This document shows, piece by piece, positions 33,254 to 42,124 of a stretch of 64,000 bases of DNA (positions are counted from its first letter, which is position 1; each line of letters begins with the position of its first letter). Where the stretch lies: assembly GCF_002072155.1 (NCBI RefSeq), contig NZ_BDIY01000016.1:1-64000 (forward strand), in the 5' to 3' direction. The position numbers and the translations under genes are program-made. Under the pieces are notes generated by a model that had not been told where the DNA came from, did no database searches, and worked only from the letters and a program-made list of their open reading frames with translations. The DNA is from Roseovarius sp. A-2. GTDB taxonomy: Bacteria > Pseudomonadota > Alphaproteobacteria > Rhodobacterales > Rhodobacteraceae.

Positions 33254-34999
33254 TTAACGCATCTCTTCCGCCGGAGTTACGCCCAAGATACCAAGACCTG
33301 CGCAAATAACAACGGTTACGGCGCGCACAAGGGCGATTTTCGCCTGCGACGTGGCCGGATCACCCTCTTGCAGAAAGCGCAGCGCCGGCTCGTCATGGCC
33401 GCGATTCCACAACCCGTGCAGGTCAGAGGCCAGATCGTAGAGATAGAACGCCACCCGGTGCGGCTCGTTCGAGCGGCCCGCGATCTCGACAAGGCGCGGC
33501 CATTCGGCCACCTTCTTGGCGACCGCGATCTCGGCCTCATGGGTCAGCCCCGACAGATCCGCCGCCGCCAGCGTGGCATCGTCGACCGCGATACCCGCCT
33601 CACGCGCCTTGCGCAGCACCGAATTCACCCGCGCATTGGCGTATTGCACGTAGAAGACCGGGTTGTCCTTGGATTGCTCCAGCACCTTGTCAAAGTCGAA
33701 ATCCAGGGGCGCATCGTTCTTGCGCGTCAGCATGACAAAGCGGGTCACATCCGCGCCGACCTGATCGACCACGTCGCGCAGCGTCACGAAGGTGCCCGCG
33801 CGCTTTGACATCTTGAACGGCTCACCATTCTTGTAGAGCTTGACCAGTTGACACAGCTTGATATCGACCGGCACCCGGCCCTCCGACAGCGCCGACACCG
33901 CGGCCTTCATCCGTTTGACGTAACCGCCATGATCTGCGCCGAACACGTCGATCAAGAGGTCGAACCCCCGGCTGATCTTGTCATAGTGATAGGCGATGTC
34001 GGGCGCGAAATAGGTCCAGCCACCGTCCGATTTCATGATCGGGCGATCCACATCATCGCCATGCTCGGTCGATTTGAACAGCGTCTGCTCGCGCGGCTCC
34101 CAATCCTCGGGCATCTTGCCCTTGGGCGGCTCCAGCACACCGCGATAGATCAGGTTCTTGCCCCGCAGATCCTCGATCGCCGCCTCGATCAGCCCGGTGC
34201 CATAGAGCGATTTCTCCGAAAAGAACACGTCCATCTCGACGCCGAGAGATTTGAGGTCGTCGCGGATGAGATCCATCATCGCCCCGGTCGAAAAATCGCG
34301 GATCTCCTCCAGCCAGACCTCTTCGGGCTGACCGACATAGGCATCATTCACCTTGTCCTTGAGCGCGCGACCGACATCGATCAGATAATCGCCCGGATAG
34401 GTGCCATCGGCAAAGGCCACCTCCTGCCCATGCGCCTCCAGATAGCGCAGATAGACCGAGCGTGCGAGCACATCGACCTGCGCGCCGCCATCGTTGATGT
34501 AATATTCGCGCGTGACCTCATAGCCGTTGAAATCCAGCAGGCTCGCCAGCGCATCGCCAAAGACCGCCCCCCGCGTATGGCCCACATGCAGCGGCCCGGT
34601 GGGGTTGGCCGAGACATATTCGACATTGACGCGACGGCCCTGCCCCATGTTCGAGCGCCCGAAATCCGGCCCCGTCTCCAGCACGTTCCGCAACACGCCA
34701 TGCCACAGCACCGGCGCGAGCCGCAGGTTGAGAAACCCCGGCCCCGCCACCTCGGCCACGGCGACGCGGTCGTCCTCGGCCAGCAGGTCCGCCAGTGTCG
34801 CGGCGATGTCGCGCGGCTTCAGCCCGGCAGGTTTGGCCAGCACCATCGCGGCGTTCGTGGCCATATCGCCATGTGCGGGATCGCGCGGCGGCTCCACCGT
34901 GACATTCCCCATGTCGAGCCCCTCGGGCAATTGCCCCGCCGTCTGCATCCGGGCCAGAGCGTCCAGCACGAGACTGCGGATGTCGGTAAAGAGATTCAT
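33254..34999 (-). CDS. argS: arginyl-tRNA synthetase
   Basis: A 581-residue class I synthetase. The HIGH-type motif is [18 protein letters not shown] is the second signature, and the N-terminal Add-1 domain ([13 protein letters not shown]) and C-terminal anticodon-binding helices ([19 protein letters not shown]) are in place. It charges tRNA-Arg with arginine. The ATG at 34999 has AGGAAGGG upstream; the frame reading to 35056 lies in the gap before the next gene. It precedes the SPOR gene by 82 bases on the same strand. Confidence 0.98.
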   Translation of the reverse strand: MNLFTDIRSLVLDALARMQTAGQLPEGLDMGNVTVEPPRDPAHGDMATNAAMVLAKPAGLKPRDIAATLADLLAEDDRVAVAEVAGPGFLNLRLAPVLWHGVLRNVLETGPDFGRSNMGQGRRVNVEYVSANPTGPLHVGHTRGAVFGDALASLLDFNGYEVTREYYINDGGAQVDVLARSVYLRYLEAHGQEVAFADGTYPGDYLIDVGRALKDKVNDAYVGQPEEVWLEEIRDFSTGAMMDLIRDDLKSLGVEMDVFFSEKSLYGTGLIEAAIEDLRGKNLIYRGVLEPPKGKMPEDWEPREQTLFKSTEHGDDVDRPIMKSDGGWTYFAPDIAYHYDKISRGFDLLIDVFGADHGGYVKRMKAAVSALSEGRVPVDIKLCQLVKLYKNGEPFKMSKRAGTFVTLRDVVDQVGADVTRFVMLTRKNDAPLDFDFDKVLEQSKDNPVFYVQYANARVNSVLRKAREAGIAVDDATLAAADLSGLTHEAEIAVAKKVAEWPRLVEIAGRSNEPHRVAFYLYDLASDLHGLWNRGHDEPALRFLQEGDPATSQAKIALVRAVTVVICAGLGILGVTPAEEMR

Positions 35000-35056
35000 G
35001 GCACGCCCTTCCTGCTGCGATGCGCGCCGGTTTACCACCGCCAGCCCCCGCGTCAA

Positions 35057-35665
35057 TCATTCAGGGCCCAGATGCAGGACCGATCCGCAGGGCCCGGCCC
35101 TGGTCCCCGCCGCCAGCATCTCGACCGCGGGCCAGAGCCGCATGCCGCAGGACCGTTCCGCACCTACAGGTGCCAACCGCAGCGCATTGACCATCACGCG
35201 GATGCCGAATTCCTCCTGCATGTGGCCTGCAAGCGCGCACAGCCCGGCATCATAGGCCAGATCCTCTGCACCCGCCCCCGCCCCGGGCGCGCGAAAGACC
35301 ACGATCACGCGCCCCGCCCCGGCCCCCAGCCCGGGCAGAAGCGCCCGGCTCAGCGCCGGGATTGCCGCGATCGCCGCCCCCGGGCGGCGCGGCGCACGCA
35401 GGGGCTGAAGGTGCAGCAGAAGATCTAGCGGCGTCGTGCCCCAGACCGCACCGAGGCGCGCGCAGTGCTCGGGCCGCAGCGCGTCGAGGGCCAGCGTCTC
35501 GATACGGTCGGACCGCGCCCGCGCCACCGCCCGCGCCCGGTTGGCATCCCGTTCCAGAGCGACGACACGTGCCCCGGCCTGCGCACAGGCATGCGCAAGG
35601 CACCGGCCCGCATCGCAGCCCGCAGCCGCGATCATCACCGTCCTGTCCGACAGCGCCGCATCCAC
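35057..35665 (-). CDS. degenerate SDR-like Rossmann protein
   Basis: About 202 residues with the outline of a short-chain dehydrogenase but without its catalytic parts. The cofactor loop reads AAAGCDAGRCLAHA instead of TGxxxGIG, the NNAG region is replaced by LHLQPLRAP, and where YxxxK should stand there is YDAGLCALAG. ALRLAPV marks the end of the core. It is probably not an oxidoreductase; the fold may have been kept for another purpose. The start is unsure: a GTG at 35665 behind GGGTGGG is used, and the frame is open to a TTG at 35731. It lies between dgt and argS, all on the minus strand. Confidence 0.62.
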   Translation of the reverse strand: MDAALSDRTVMIAAAGCDAGRCLAHACAQAGARVVALERDANRARAVARARSDRIETLALDALRPEHCARLGAVWGTTPLDLLLHLQPLRAPRRPGAAIAAIPALSRALLPGLGAGAGRVIVVFRAPGAGAGAEDLAYDAGLCALAGHMQEEFGIRVMVNALRLAPVGAERSCGMRLWPAVEMLAAGTRAGPCGSVLHLGPE

Positions 35666-35825
35666 ATGAAAACCCACCCGATCGTTACGTGCCCCGGCAA
35701 AAGGGGTATCATCACGCCGTTCGCGGGGCAACGCGGTGATGGCCCTGCGCCCCGCAGAGATTCTGCTCTAGCTCAGGGACGCGCGCCGCGGGCACGTCAC
35801 CGATCTGCGGTGCAAGCGCCATCGC

Positions 35826-36995
35826 TCACAGGCCTTGGGGTGTCTCCGGGTTGGGATTGCCGCCGATCAGCCGTGCATGGCTTTGCAGGGCGAAACGGTC
35901 GGTCATTCCGGCGATGTAATCGCTCACCAGTCGCGCCAGCGCGGTGCGGTCGGCCGCCTGCGCCACGTCACTGCGCCATTCCTCGGGCAGATATTCGGGC
36001 GCATCGAGGTAAAACGGAAAGAGGTCGCTGACCACCTCATGCACCATGGCGCGCATCTCGTTGACTTTCGGCGCGCGATACATGCGGGTGAACAGAAATC
36101 GCCGGATCGCTTGCAGATCCTGCCACAGCGCGGGCGAAAAGCGGATCACCGGCGCATCCAGATGGCGCACCTCCTCCACGCTTTCGGGCCGCAACTCCTC
36201 CAGCGTGGCGCGCGAGCCGTTGATCACATCACCCACCATCACGCCGAAGACCCGGCGCAACGCCTCATGCCTGCGGCGTTTTCCATCCAGCCCGGGGTGC
36301 AGCCGGTCCACCTCGGAGAAGCAGTCTCCCACGATGGGAAGCACCGCGATCTCGTCATCGCTGAACAACCCCGCGCGCAGCCCGTCATGCAGATCGTGAT
36401 TGTTATAGGCGATGTCATCGGCCAATGCGGCCACCTGCGCCTCGGCCCCCGAATGGGTGGCAAGCTCCAGATCGTGGCGCGCGTTGTAATCGGACAGAGC
36501 GTAGGGCAGCGCGCCGGTGACCGGGCCGTTATGTTTGGCGATGCCCTCCAGCGTCTCCCATGTCAGGTTGAGCCCGTCGAAGGCCGCGTAATGGCGTTCC
36601 AGAAAGGTCACGATGCGCAGCGCTTGCGCGTTATGATCAAACCCGCCATAGGGCGCCATCAGCGCCGCCAGCGTGTCTTCGCCCGCGTGCCCGAACGGCG
36701 TGTGGCCCAGATCATGCGCCAGCGCCACCGCCTCGGTCAGCTCTGCATTCAGGCCGAGCGCGCCCGAGATCGTCCGCGCGACCTGTGCCACCTCGATGGA
36801 ATGCGTGAGCCGCGTGCGATAGTAATCCCCCTCATGGGCGACAAAGACCTGCGTTTTGTGCTTGAGTCGGCGAAAGGCACTGGAATGGATGATCCGGTCG
36901 CGGTCGCGCTGAAAGGCCGAGCGGAACGCGCTTTCCTCTTCGGGCACGCGGCGGCCCCTGCTGCGCGCGGGATCGGTGGCATAGGGGGCCGTCAT
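35826..36995 (-). CDS. dgt: deoxyguanosinetriphosphate triphosphohydrolase-like protein
   Basis: A 389-residue HD-domain enzyme. The metal-binding HD set is visible as RLTHSIEVAQVAR and ALAHDLGHTPFGHAGE, with a further Asp in DDIAYNNHDLHDG. SAFRRLKHKTQVF is the family signature. Type 2 dGTPase-like proteins hydrolyse dNTPs to nucleosides and triphosphate. It is divergent from erpA; the 105 bases between them hold two CCGACGTTA repeats. Next in the same direction are the SDR-like gene and argS. Confidence 0.95.
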   Translation of the reverse strand: MTAPYATDPARSRGRRVPEEESAFRSAFQRDRDRIIHSSAFRRLKHKTQVFVAHEGDYYRTRLTHSIEVAQVARTISGALGLNAELTEAVALAHDLGHTPFGHAGEDTLAALMAPYGGFDHNAQALRIVTFLERHYAAFDGLNLTWETLEGIAKHNGPVTGALPYALSDYNARHDLELATHSGAEAQVAALADDIAYNNHDLHDGLRAGLFSDDEIAVLPIVGDCFSEVDRLHPGLDGKRRRHEALRRVFGVMVGDVINGSRATLEELRPESVEEVRHLDAPVIRFSPALWQDLQAIRRFLFTRMYRAPKVNEMRAMVHEVVSDLFPFYLDAPEYLPEEWRSDVAQAADRTALARLVSDYIAGMTDRFALQSHARLIGGNPNPETPQGL

Positions 36996-37047
36996 GCTGC
37001 ATGTCCTTGTCGCCTGTTGCCTCGGCCTCTATATTACAGATGCAATA

Positions 37048-37067
37048 CCGACGTTAAACCGACGTTA
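37048..37067. promoter_or_regulatory. tandem CCGACGTTA repeats in the dgt/erpA intergenic region
   Basis: CCGACGTTA occurs at 37048-37056 and again at 37059-37067, an 11-base period (one helical turn). This is a plausible regulator-binding pair near the erpA promoter, 34 bases before the erpA ATG. Confidence 0.35.
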
Positions 37068-37100
37068 TACAGTCCACGAAAATCCCCGGAGTGCCCCGCC

Positions 37101-37424
37101 ATGCAATTGCCCCCCAAGGTCACCCCCCGCGCCTTTGCGCGTCTGGCAGAGATCGGAGCAGGCGAACAGAATCAGGCCCTGCGCATCGCGGTCGAGGGTG
37201 GCGGCTGTTCCGGTTTTCAATACGACATCAAGCTCGACGCGCCCGCCGAGGATGACATCGTGCTCGAGGGTCAGGGACAGAAGGTGGTCGTCGACAGCGT
37301 CTCGCTGCCCTTTCTCGAGGGCGCGACAATCGACTTCAGCGAAGAGCTGATCGGCGCGCGTTTCGTGATCGACAATCCCAATGCCAGCTCGTCCTGCGGC
37401 TGCGGCACGTCCTTCTCGATGTGA
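37101..37424 (+). CDS. erpA: iron-sulphur cluster insertion protein ErpA/IscA-like
   Basis: A 107-residue A-type carrier. The three cluster-ligand cysteines are Cys36 (GGGCSGFQY), Cys99 and Cys101 (SCGCGTSF), and LPFLEGATIDFSEEL is conserved. It hands Fe-S clusters to apo-enzymes. The ATG at 37101 follows the start of the family sequence (QLPPKVTPRAFARL). Its 3' end is overlapped on the opposite strand for 154 bases by the Hint-domain gene. A-type carriers are hard to tell apart by sequence; ErpA is preferred because no isc or suf genes are adjacent. Confidence 0.93.
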   Translation: MQLPPKVTPRAFARLAEIGAGEQNQALRIAVEGGGCSGFQYDIKLDAPAEDDIVLEGQGQKVVVDSVSLPFLEGATIDFSEELIGARFVIDNPNASSSCGCGTSFSM

Positions 37425-38344
37425 CACTGGTCGCGCGCCGGGGCGCTGCGCAGCAGCCCGGCCTCGTGCCCGCGCAGCAAACGCCGTGCAGCGGTCATCT
37501 GCGGCAATGCGCCTCTCAGTTCGGGAAAGAGCGCGACGAGCTCGGCGCGCAGTGCGCTGGTCTCGTGGCAGAGGTAATCGCCGATGAAAAAGCTCTCGCT
37601 TGCCACCCCTTCGGCCTCGACGATCTCGTGGGCCTCGAACATGACGTGCACATAGGTTACTCGCGCACAAGGCGCGCGGAGGATACGGTCGCCATCGACC
37701 AGCCGATGCGCCGGGCAGAGCACTTCGTCTTCGCCGAAAAAGAGCTGCGCACGCCAGTCCTGAAGCAGAATGCGGTGCTGCGGCGAGACCGAGAGCGTGC
37801 CGTGATCGCCCAGGGCACCCGCCGTGATGCACACCGGGGCGAAGGCGCCGACCCCGGGCACGCTGCGCCGACCCGTCCAGCGGATCGGGCGCGGACCATG
37901 ATCGCGCGTCATCACCAGATCACCAGGCACCAGCTCCTCCACCCGCGTCAGCCCGCCGGGCACCGCGATTCGGCTGCCCGCCACGAAACAGGGCGGCCCG
38001 AAACTACTGACCGGGAACTGCGTACTCTGGTTCACGAAGGTGGCTGACCCAAGCGTGCCGCCATCGGTCAGGACCGAGCCGTCATCAGGCGTGAAATAGC
38101 GTGACCCGTCCGCAGTATAGAACGTGACCCCGGTGATCTGCGTGCCGTTGATCGTCACGGTATCACCGACCCAGACGGCATTCACATTGCTGCCATTGAT
38201 CTGATCGCCGGAATTCGGACGGATAAAACCGTCGCCATTGAGGTCGTTGATCTCCATCGTCACCACCGAGATCGTCATCGGCACGGTCGGATTGCCGCCG
38301 GGATCGAAATTCCCCGCGATGGTCTGATCGGTATAAATAGCCAC
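37271..38344 (-). CDS. Hint-domain protein
   Basis: A 357-residue protein. Residues 1-115 are Asn/Thr/Gly-rich, with an EF-hand-like loop DLNGDGFI near residue 34, and contain no signal peptide. Residues about 117-290 form a Hint (hedgehog/intein) domain beginning CFVAGSRIAVPGGLTRVEELVPGDLVMTRD with the nucleophile Cys, followed by SVSPQHRILLQ and EAHEIVEAEGVASESFF. This Hint_2 type is abundant in Rhodobacteraceae and other marine alphaproteobacteria, with unknown function; self-cleavage at the Cys is possible. The last 51 residues are read antisense through erpA and look unrelated to the family, so the original stop may have been lost. Confidence 0.85.
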   Translation of the reverse strand: MAIYTDQTIAGNFDPGGNPTVPMTISVVTMEINDLNGDGFIRPNSGDQINGSNVNAVWVGDTVTINGTQITGVTFYTADGSRYFTPDDGSVLTDGGTLGSATFVNQSTQFPVSSFGPPCFVAGSRIAVPGGLTRVEELVPGDLVMTRDHGPRPIRWTGRRSVPGVGAFAPVCITAGALGDHGTLSVSPQHRILLQDWRAQLFFGEDEVLCPAHRLVDGDRILRAPCARVTYVHVMFEAHEIVEAEGVASESFFIGDYLCHETSALRAELVALFPELRGALPQMTAARRLLRGHEAGLLRSAPARDQCHIEKDVPQPQDELALGLSITKRAPISSSLKSIVAPSRKGSETLSTTTFCP

Positions 38345-38424
38345 TGGTTACACCCACTTTCGCTTGCCGTGTCGCACAGACTGATCTGATAAGGTTGCAA
38401 TCCGGTTTAAATTGGCACGCAATC

Positions 38425-38446
38425 AGGCGATTTCGTGAAATCGCCT
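38425..38446. promoter_or_regulatory. 22-base near-perfect palindrome between Hint gene and xth
   Basis: AGGCGATTTC (38425-38434) and GAAATCGCCT (38437-38446) are ten-base arms around GT. It lies between the divergent Hint-protein and xth genes, 80 bases from the Hint start and 62 from the xth start, and could be an operator. Confidence 0.4.
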
Positions 38447-38507
38447 CAATCCGCTTGAATCGCCCTTGGCCGCTTGCGATAGATTGCGGTCAAAAGGGGG
38501 CGTCACC

Positions 38508-39290
38508 ATGAAAATCGCCAGTTTCAACATCAACGGCATCAAGGCGCGCCATCAGGCATTGACCGATTGGCTCGACGACGCATCGCCAGATGTGGCCCTC
38601 TTACAGGAGATCAAATCCGTCGACGAAAGTTTCCCGCGCGAAATGATCGAGGATCGCGGCTATAACGTCGAAACCCATGGCCAGAAAGGCTTCAACGGCG
38701 TGGCGATCCTGTCCAAGCGGCCGCTTGAGGATGTGACGCGCGGCCTGCCCGGCGACGACGACGATGAACAGGCCCGCTGGATCGAGGCCACGGTGATGGG
38801 CGAACACCGCACGCTGCGTCTCTGCGGCCTCTACCTGCCCAACGGCAATCCCGTGCCGGGACCGAAATATGACTACAAGCTCGCCTGGATGGAACGTCTG
38901 CGCGCCCGCGCGGCAGCACTTCTGGAAAGCGAGGAGCCGGTGCTGATGGGTGGCGATTACAACATCATCCCGCAGGACGAGGACGCCGCCCGACCCGAGG
39001 CGTGGACCAAGGACGCGCTCGCCCTGCCCGACAGCCGCGCCGCCTTTCGCCGGATCCTGAACCTTGGCTATACCGAGGCGTTCCGCGCCCGCACCCAAGG
39101 CCCCGGACATTACAGTTTCTGGGATTATCAGGCCGGGGCTTGGAACCGTAATGACGGCATCCGGATTGACCACTTCCTGCTCAGCCCGCAGGCGGCAGAC
39201 CTGCTGACCGACTGCCATATCGAGAAAGAGATGCGCGGGCGCGACAAGCCCTCCGATCACGTCCCCGTCTGGGTCGAGATCGACGCGTGA
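38508..39290 (+). CDS. xth: exodeoxyribonuclease III
   Basis: A 260-residue endonuclease/exonuclease/phosphatase-fold enzyme. KIASFNINGIKAR, LLQEIK with the metal-binding Glu, LPNGNP, GGDYNIIPQ, and the C-terminal RIDHFLLS and SDHVPVW, with the catalytic His, are all present. It cuts at abasic sites and removes 3' blocks in base-excision repair. The ATG at 38508 has AAAGGGGG seven bases upstream; the frame reaching 38466 has no site. It is followed three bases later by the convergent glycosyltransferase gene. Confidence 0.95.
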   Translation: MKIASFNINGIKARHQALTDWLDDASPDVALLQEIKSVDESFPREMIEDRGYNVETHGQKGFNGVAILSKRPLEDVTRGLPGDDDDEQARWIEATVMGEHRTLRLCGLYLPNGNPVPGPKYDYKLAWMERLRARAAALLESEEPVLMGGDYNIIPQDEDAARPEAWTKDALALPDSRAAFRRILNLGYTEAFRARTQGPGHYSFWDYQAGAWNRNDGIRIDHFLLSPQAADLLTDCHIEKEMRGRDKPSDHVPVWVEIDA

Positions 39291-39293
39291 CGC

Positions 39294-39971
39294 CTAGCGC
39301 CGGTAGCGCGCCGCCAGCCGCTCCGGGTCGGCCCCGCAAAGATAGCGCAACAACGTCCAGAGGTTGCGCGCCCCGCGCCACAGCCAGCCTTCGCGCTCAT
39401 AGCGTGCCGCCGAGGTGGTGACCGACACCGGCATCAGCGCGATCCCTCCCTTGAGGGCGCGCGCCATCGCCACATCCTCCATCAGCGGAATATCCCGGAA
39501 CCCGCCCGCCGCCTCATAGTCGCCGCGCGAGATCAGTAGGCCCTGATCGCCATAAGGCAGGCCGAGCACCCGGCTGCGCAAGTTGGCCCATCCCGACACC
39601 AGCGCGGGCATCAGTCCGGCCCGGTCGAAGGACAGCCGGAATGCGGCAGCCCCCCCGGCCTCGATCCGCGCGCGCACCGCCTCGGGCCAGCCGCGCGGCA
39701 GCACCGTGTCGGCATGCAGGAACAACAGCCACTCGCCTCCCGCCACCTGCGCCCCACGCCTGAGTTGCCCGCCGCGCGACGGCGCGCCCTGCACGATCAC
39801 CGCACCCGCCGCATCGGCCAGCCGCAGCGTGGCATCGCCCGATCCGCCATCGCTCACGATCAACTCCCGGATTACCCCCGCCTCCAGCCCCTCGATCAGC
39901 GCCGAGAGACAGCCCTGCAGCCCCTGTGCCGCGTCAAGCGTTGGAATGACCACCGAAACCGCCGCGCGCAT
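39294..39971 (-). CDS. TIGR04283-type family 2 glycosyltransferase
   Basis: A 225-residue GT-A enzyme. It starts SVVIPTLDAAQGLQGCLSAL, has SDGGSGDAT and the metal-binding LHADTVLP (DxD-like), and contains the group-specific segment YGDQGLLISRGDYEAAGGF with PLMEDV. This set matches the TIGR04283 family, which in some organisms sits with arsenosugar biosynthesis genes. No arsenic-related gene and no TIGR04282 partner is adjacent here, so the substrate is open. It is convergent with xth, three bases apart, and divergent from ygfZ, with a 66-base gap. Confidence 0.8.
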   Translation of the reverse strand: MRAAVSVVIPTLDAAQGLQGCLSALIEGLEAGVIRELIVSDGGSGDATLRLADAAGAVIVQGAPSRGGQLRRGAQVAGGEWLLFLHADTVLPRGWPEAVRARIEAGGAAAFRLSFDRAGLMPALVSGWANLRSRVLGLPYGDQGLLISRGDYEAAGGFRDIPLMEDVAMARALKGGIALMPVSVTTSAARYEREGWLWRGARNLWTLLRYLCGADPERLAARYRR

Positions 39972-40037
39972 GCCGGACCCCCCTTTCGTGCCGATGATTG
40001 CATCCTATATTGCAGGTTCAACGGCAGGGGAACGGGC

Positions 40038-40790
40038 ATGACGCGAAAGATCATCGAAATCACCGGCAGCGAGACCGAACATTTTCTTCAGGGGCTGGTC
40101 ACCAGCGACCTTTCCGGCCTCGAACACGGGCTGCTTTATACCGCGATGCTCACGCCGCAGGGCAAGTATCTCGCGGATTTCTTCCTGGTGCGGCAGGGCG
40201 AGGCGATCTGGCTCGATGTCGACGAGAGCCTCGCGCCGTCGCTGCTCAAGCGACTTTCCATGTACAAGCTGCGCGCCGATGTGACCCTCACCGAGACCGA
40301 CATTCAGGTGTATCGCGGCACCGGACCGACCCCCGAGAGCGCGTTCGCGGATCCGCGCCATCCCGATCTTGGCTGGCGGCTCTACGGCAGTGAGGGCGGC
40401 GACGATGGCACCGATTTCGATCTGATCCGCGTCGCCCATTGCATCCCCGAGAGCGGCATCGAACTCACCCCCGACACGTTCATCCTCGAAGCCGGGTTCG
40501 ACCGGCTGGGCGGCGTCGATTTTCGGAAGGGCTGCTATGTCGGGCAGGAAGTGACGGCGCGCATGAGGCACAAGACGGAACTGCGCAAGGGGCTGACCCT
40601 GGTGGCGGTGCATGGCACGGCCCCGGTCGGCACGCCGATCACCACCGCCGAAGGCAAACCGGCGGGCACGCTCTTCACCCAGGCGGGCGGGCGCGGCATT
40701 GCCTATCTGCGGTTCGACCGCGCGGCCCCCAGCATGCAAGCGGGCGATGCCCGAGTCGATCCGTTGCAGGTGGACGAGCGGGTGGAGTGA
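40038..40790 (+). CDS. ygfZ: folate-binding protein YgfZ/CAF17-like
   Basis: A 250-residue protein with the GcvT-like fold and the diagnostic motif DFRKGCYVGQEVTARMRHK, in which the Cys is conserved. YgfZ proteins bind tetrahydrofolate and support maturation or repair of Fe-S enzymes such as MiaB. The ATG at 40038 has AGGGGAA upstream. Functionally it fits with erpA a few kilobases away, but the two are not in one operon. It ends 18 bases from the convergent stop of a GT4 gene. Confidence 0.9.
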   Translation: MTRKIIEITGSETEHFLQGLVTSDLSGLEHGLLYTAMLTPQGKYLADFFLVRQGEAIWLDVDESLAPSLLKRLSMYKLRADVTLTETDIQVYRGTGPTPESAFADPRHPDLGWRLYGSEGGDDGTDFDLIRVAHCIPESGIELTPDTFILEAGFDRLGGVDFRKGCYVGQEVTARMRHKTELRKGLTLVAVHGTAPVGTPITTAEGKPAGTLFTQAGGRGIAYLRFDRAAPSMQAGDARVDPLQVDERVE

Positions 40791-40808
40791 CGCAGGCGGA
40801 GGCGCGCG

Positions 40809-42032
40809 CTACGCCGCGCCACCCAACGCCCGCCGCAATCCGGTCAGCAGCGTTTCCGCCCCCAGTTCCGAGCGGAAATGCGCCTCGACATGGGCGCGCC
40901 CCGCCTTTGACAGCCGCGCGCATAGGTCTTGGTCGGCGGCCAACGCAGCAATGGCATCGGCCAAGGCCTCGGGCGATTGCGGCGGCACCAGCATCCCCGT
41001 TTCGCCATGGGTGATCAATTCGCGCACCCCGCCCGCATCGGTGCCGATGGTGGGCACCTCGCAGGCCATCGCCTCCATGTAGGCCACGCCCAGCGGCTCG
41101 TGCCAGCTGGCCAGCACGAAGACATCTGCCGCCAGCAGGTGCCGCCGCACCTCTGCCGCGCTGACCGCCCCCAAGAGACGCGCGTGCCCTTCAAGCCCCA
41201 GCGCCTCCAAATGGTGCTGCAACTCGAGGTGATAGCCGCCGCCACCGGCATCGTCCTCTCCAGCTATATCGAGCTGCACCTCGACACCCCGGTCGAGCAG
41301 CAGCCGCAGTGCCGACAACAGATCCTGATGCCCCTTGACCACGTTGAGCCGCCCGCAGGCAAAAAGCCGCAGCGGCGCACCGGGCGCAGGCACTTCATAG
41401 GGCGTCTCGCGCCGGAAATCCTCGGTATCGACACCCATCGGGCGCACCACCACATCGCCGGGCATGTCCGCGCCCAGCACCGCCTCAGCCTCGGTCAGAA
41501 GCTTGCGGGTGATGATCGTGGCAAAGCGCGCGTGCCGCCACTTGAAGCGCTGGCCGGGGCCGTAATCCGACAACGGCCCGTGCAGCGTCAGGCTGTAGCT
41601 TGGGCCCCCCATGCGCCGCGCCAGCGCGCAAATGAGCGCCGCGCGCCCGCAGCTATGGGCATGCACATGGGCGATGCCCCGCGCGCGGCAATTCGCAATC
41701 AGCGCTCGCGCAGCAGGCAGGCAGATCACCACATCACGCAGAAAGGCACGGCCCCCAGCTTCGCGCAGGATCTCGCCCCAGGGTGCGCGCAGCGCCGCGA
41801 CTGCCGCCGCTGCGACATCTGCCTTGCCCAGATAGGTGGTCCGCGCCATCGCCGCCTCAGACCACTCATGCGAGATCAGACCTTCGGGCGGCGGCCGCGT
41901 GCTCAGAATATGTGGGGCAACGCCCAACCTCTCCAATTCCGCCAGTTCGCGCCAGAAGAAGATATGCGTCTGCCCCGGAAACTGCGGCACGAGATAGCCT
42001 AACGGCAAGGTCTGGGGCATGTCTTCGGGCAT
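40809..42032 (-). CDS. glycosyltransferase family 4 (exopolysaccharide type)
   Basis: A 407-residue GT-B enzyme. YLVPQFPGQTHIFFWRELAEL is the N-terminal start typical of exopolysaccharide GT4 proteins. HVHAHSCGRAALICALARR follows, and the donor-binding domain shows FACGRLNVVKGHQDLL, LLGAVSAAEVRRHLLAADVFVLASWHEPLGVAYMEAMA with the EX7E motif, and GGVRELI. It transfers a sugar from a nucleotide or polyprenyl donor, retaining configuration. It is divergent from the GT2 gene at 42125 (92-base gap) and marks the left edge of the surface-polysaccharide locus. Confidence 0.9.
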   Translation of the reverse strand: MPEDMPQTLPLGYLVPQFPGQTHIFFWRELAELERLGVAPHILSTRPPPEGLISHEWSEAAMARTTYLGKADVAAAAVAALRAPWGEILREAGGRAFLRDVVICLPAARALIANCRARGIAHVHAHSCGRAALICALARRMGGPSYSLTLHGPLSDYGPGQRFKWRHARFATIITRKLLTEAEAVLGADMPGDVVVRPMGVDTEDFRRETPYEVPAPGAPLRLFACGRLNVVKGHQDLLSALRLLLDRGVEVQLDIAGEDDAGGGGYHLELQHHLEALGLEGHARLLGAVSAAEVRRHLLAADVFVLASWHEPLGVAYMEAMACEVPTIGTDAGGVRELITHGETGMLVPPQSPEALADAIAALAADQDLCARLSKAGRAHVEAHFRSELGAETLLTGLRRALGGAA

Positions 42033-42124
42033 TTCGGGTTCCGCACGGGCCGGGTTTGCGGCTATGGCTTAGCACAAAGCCCCGCCCGACGCATAGGGCG
42101 GCCCTCACTTGAACTGGAAACCCT

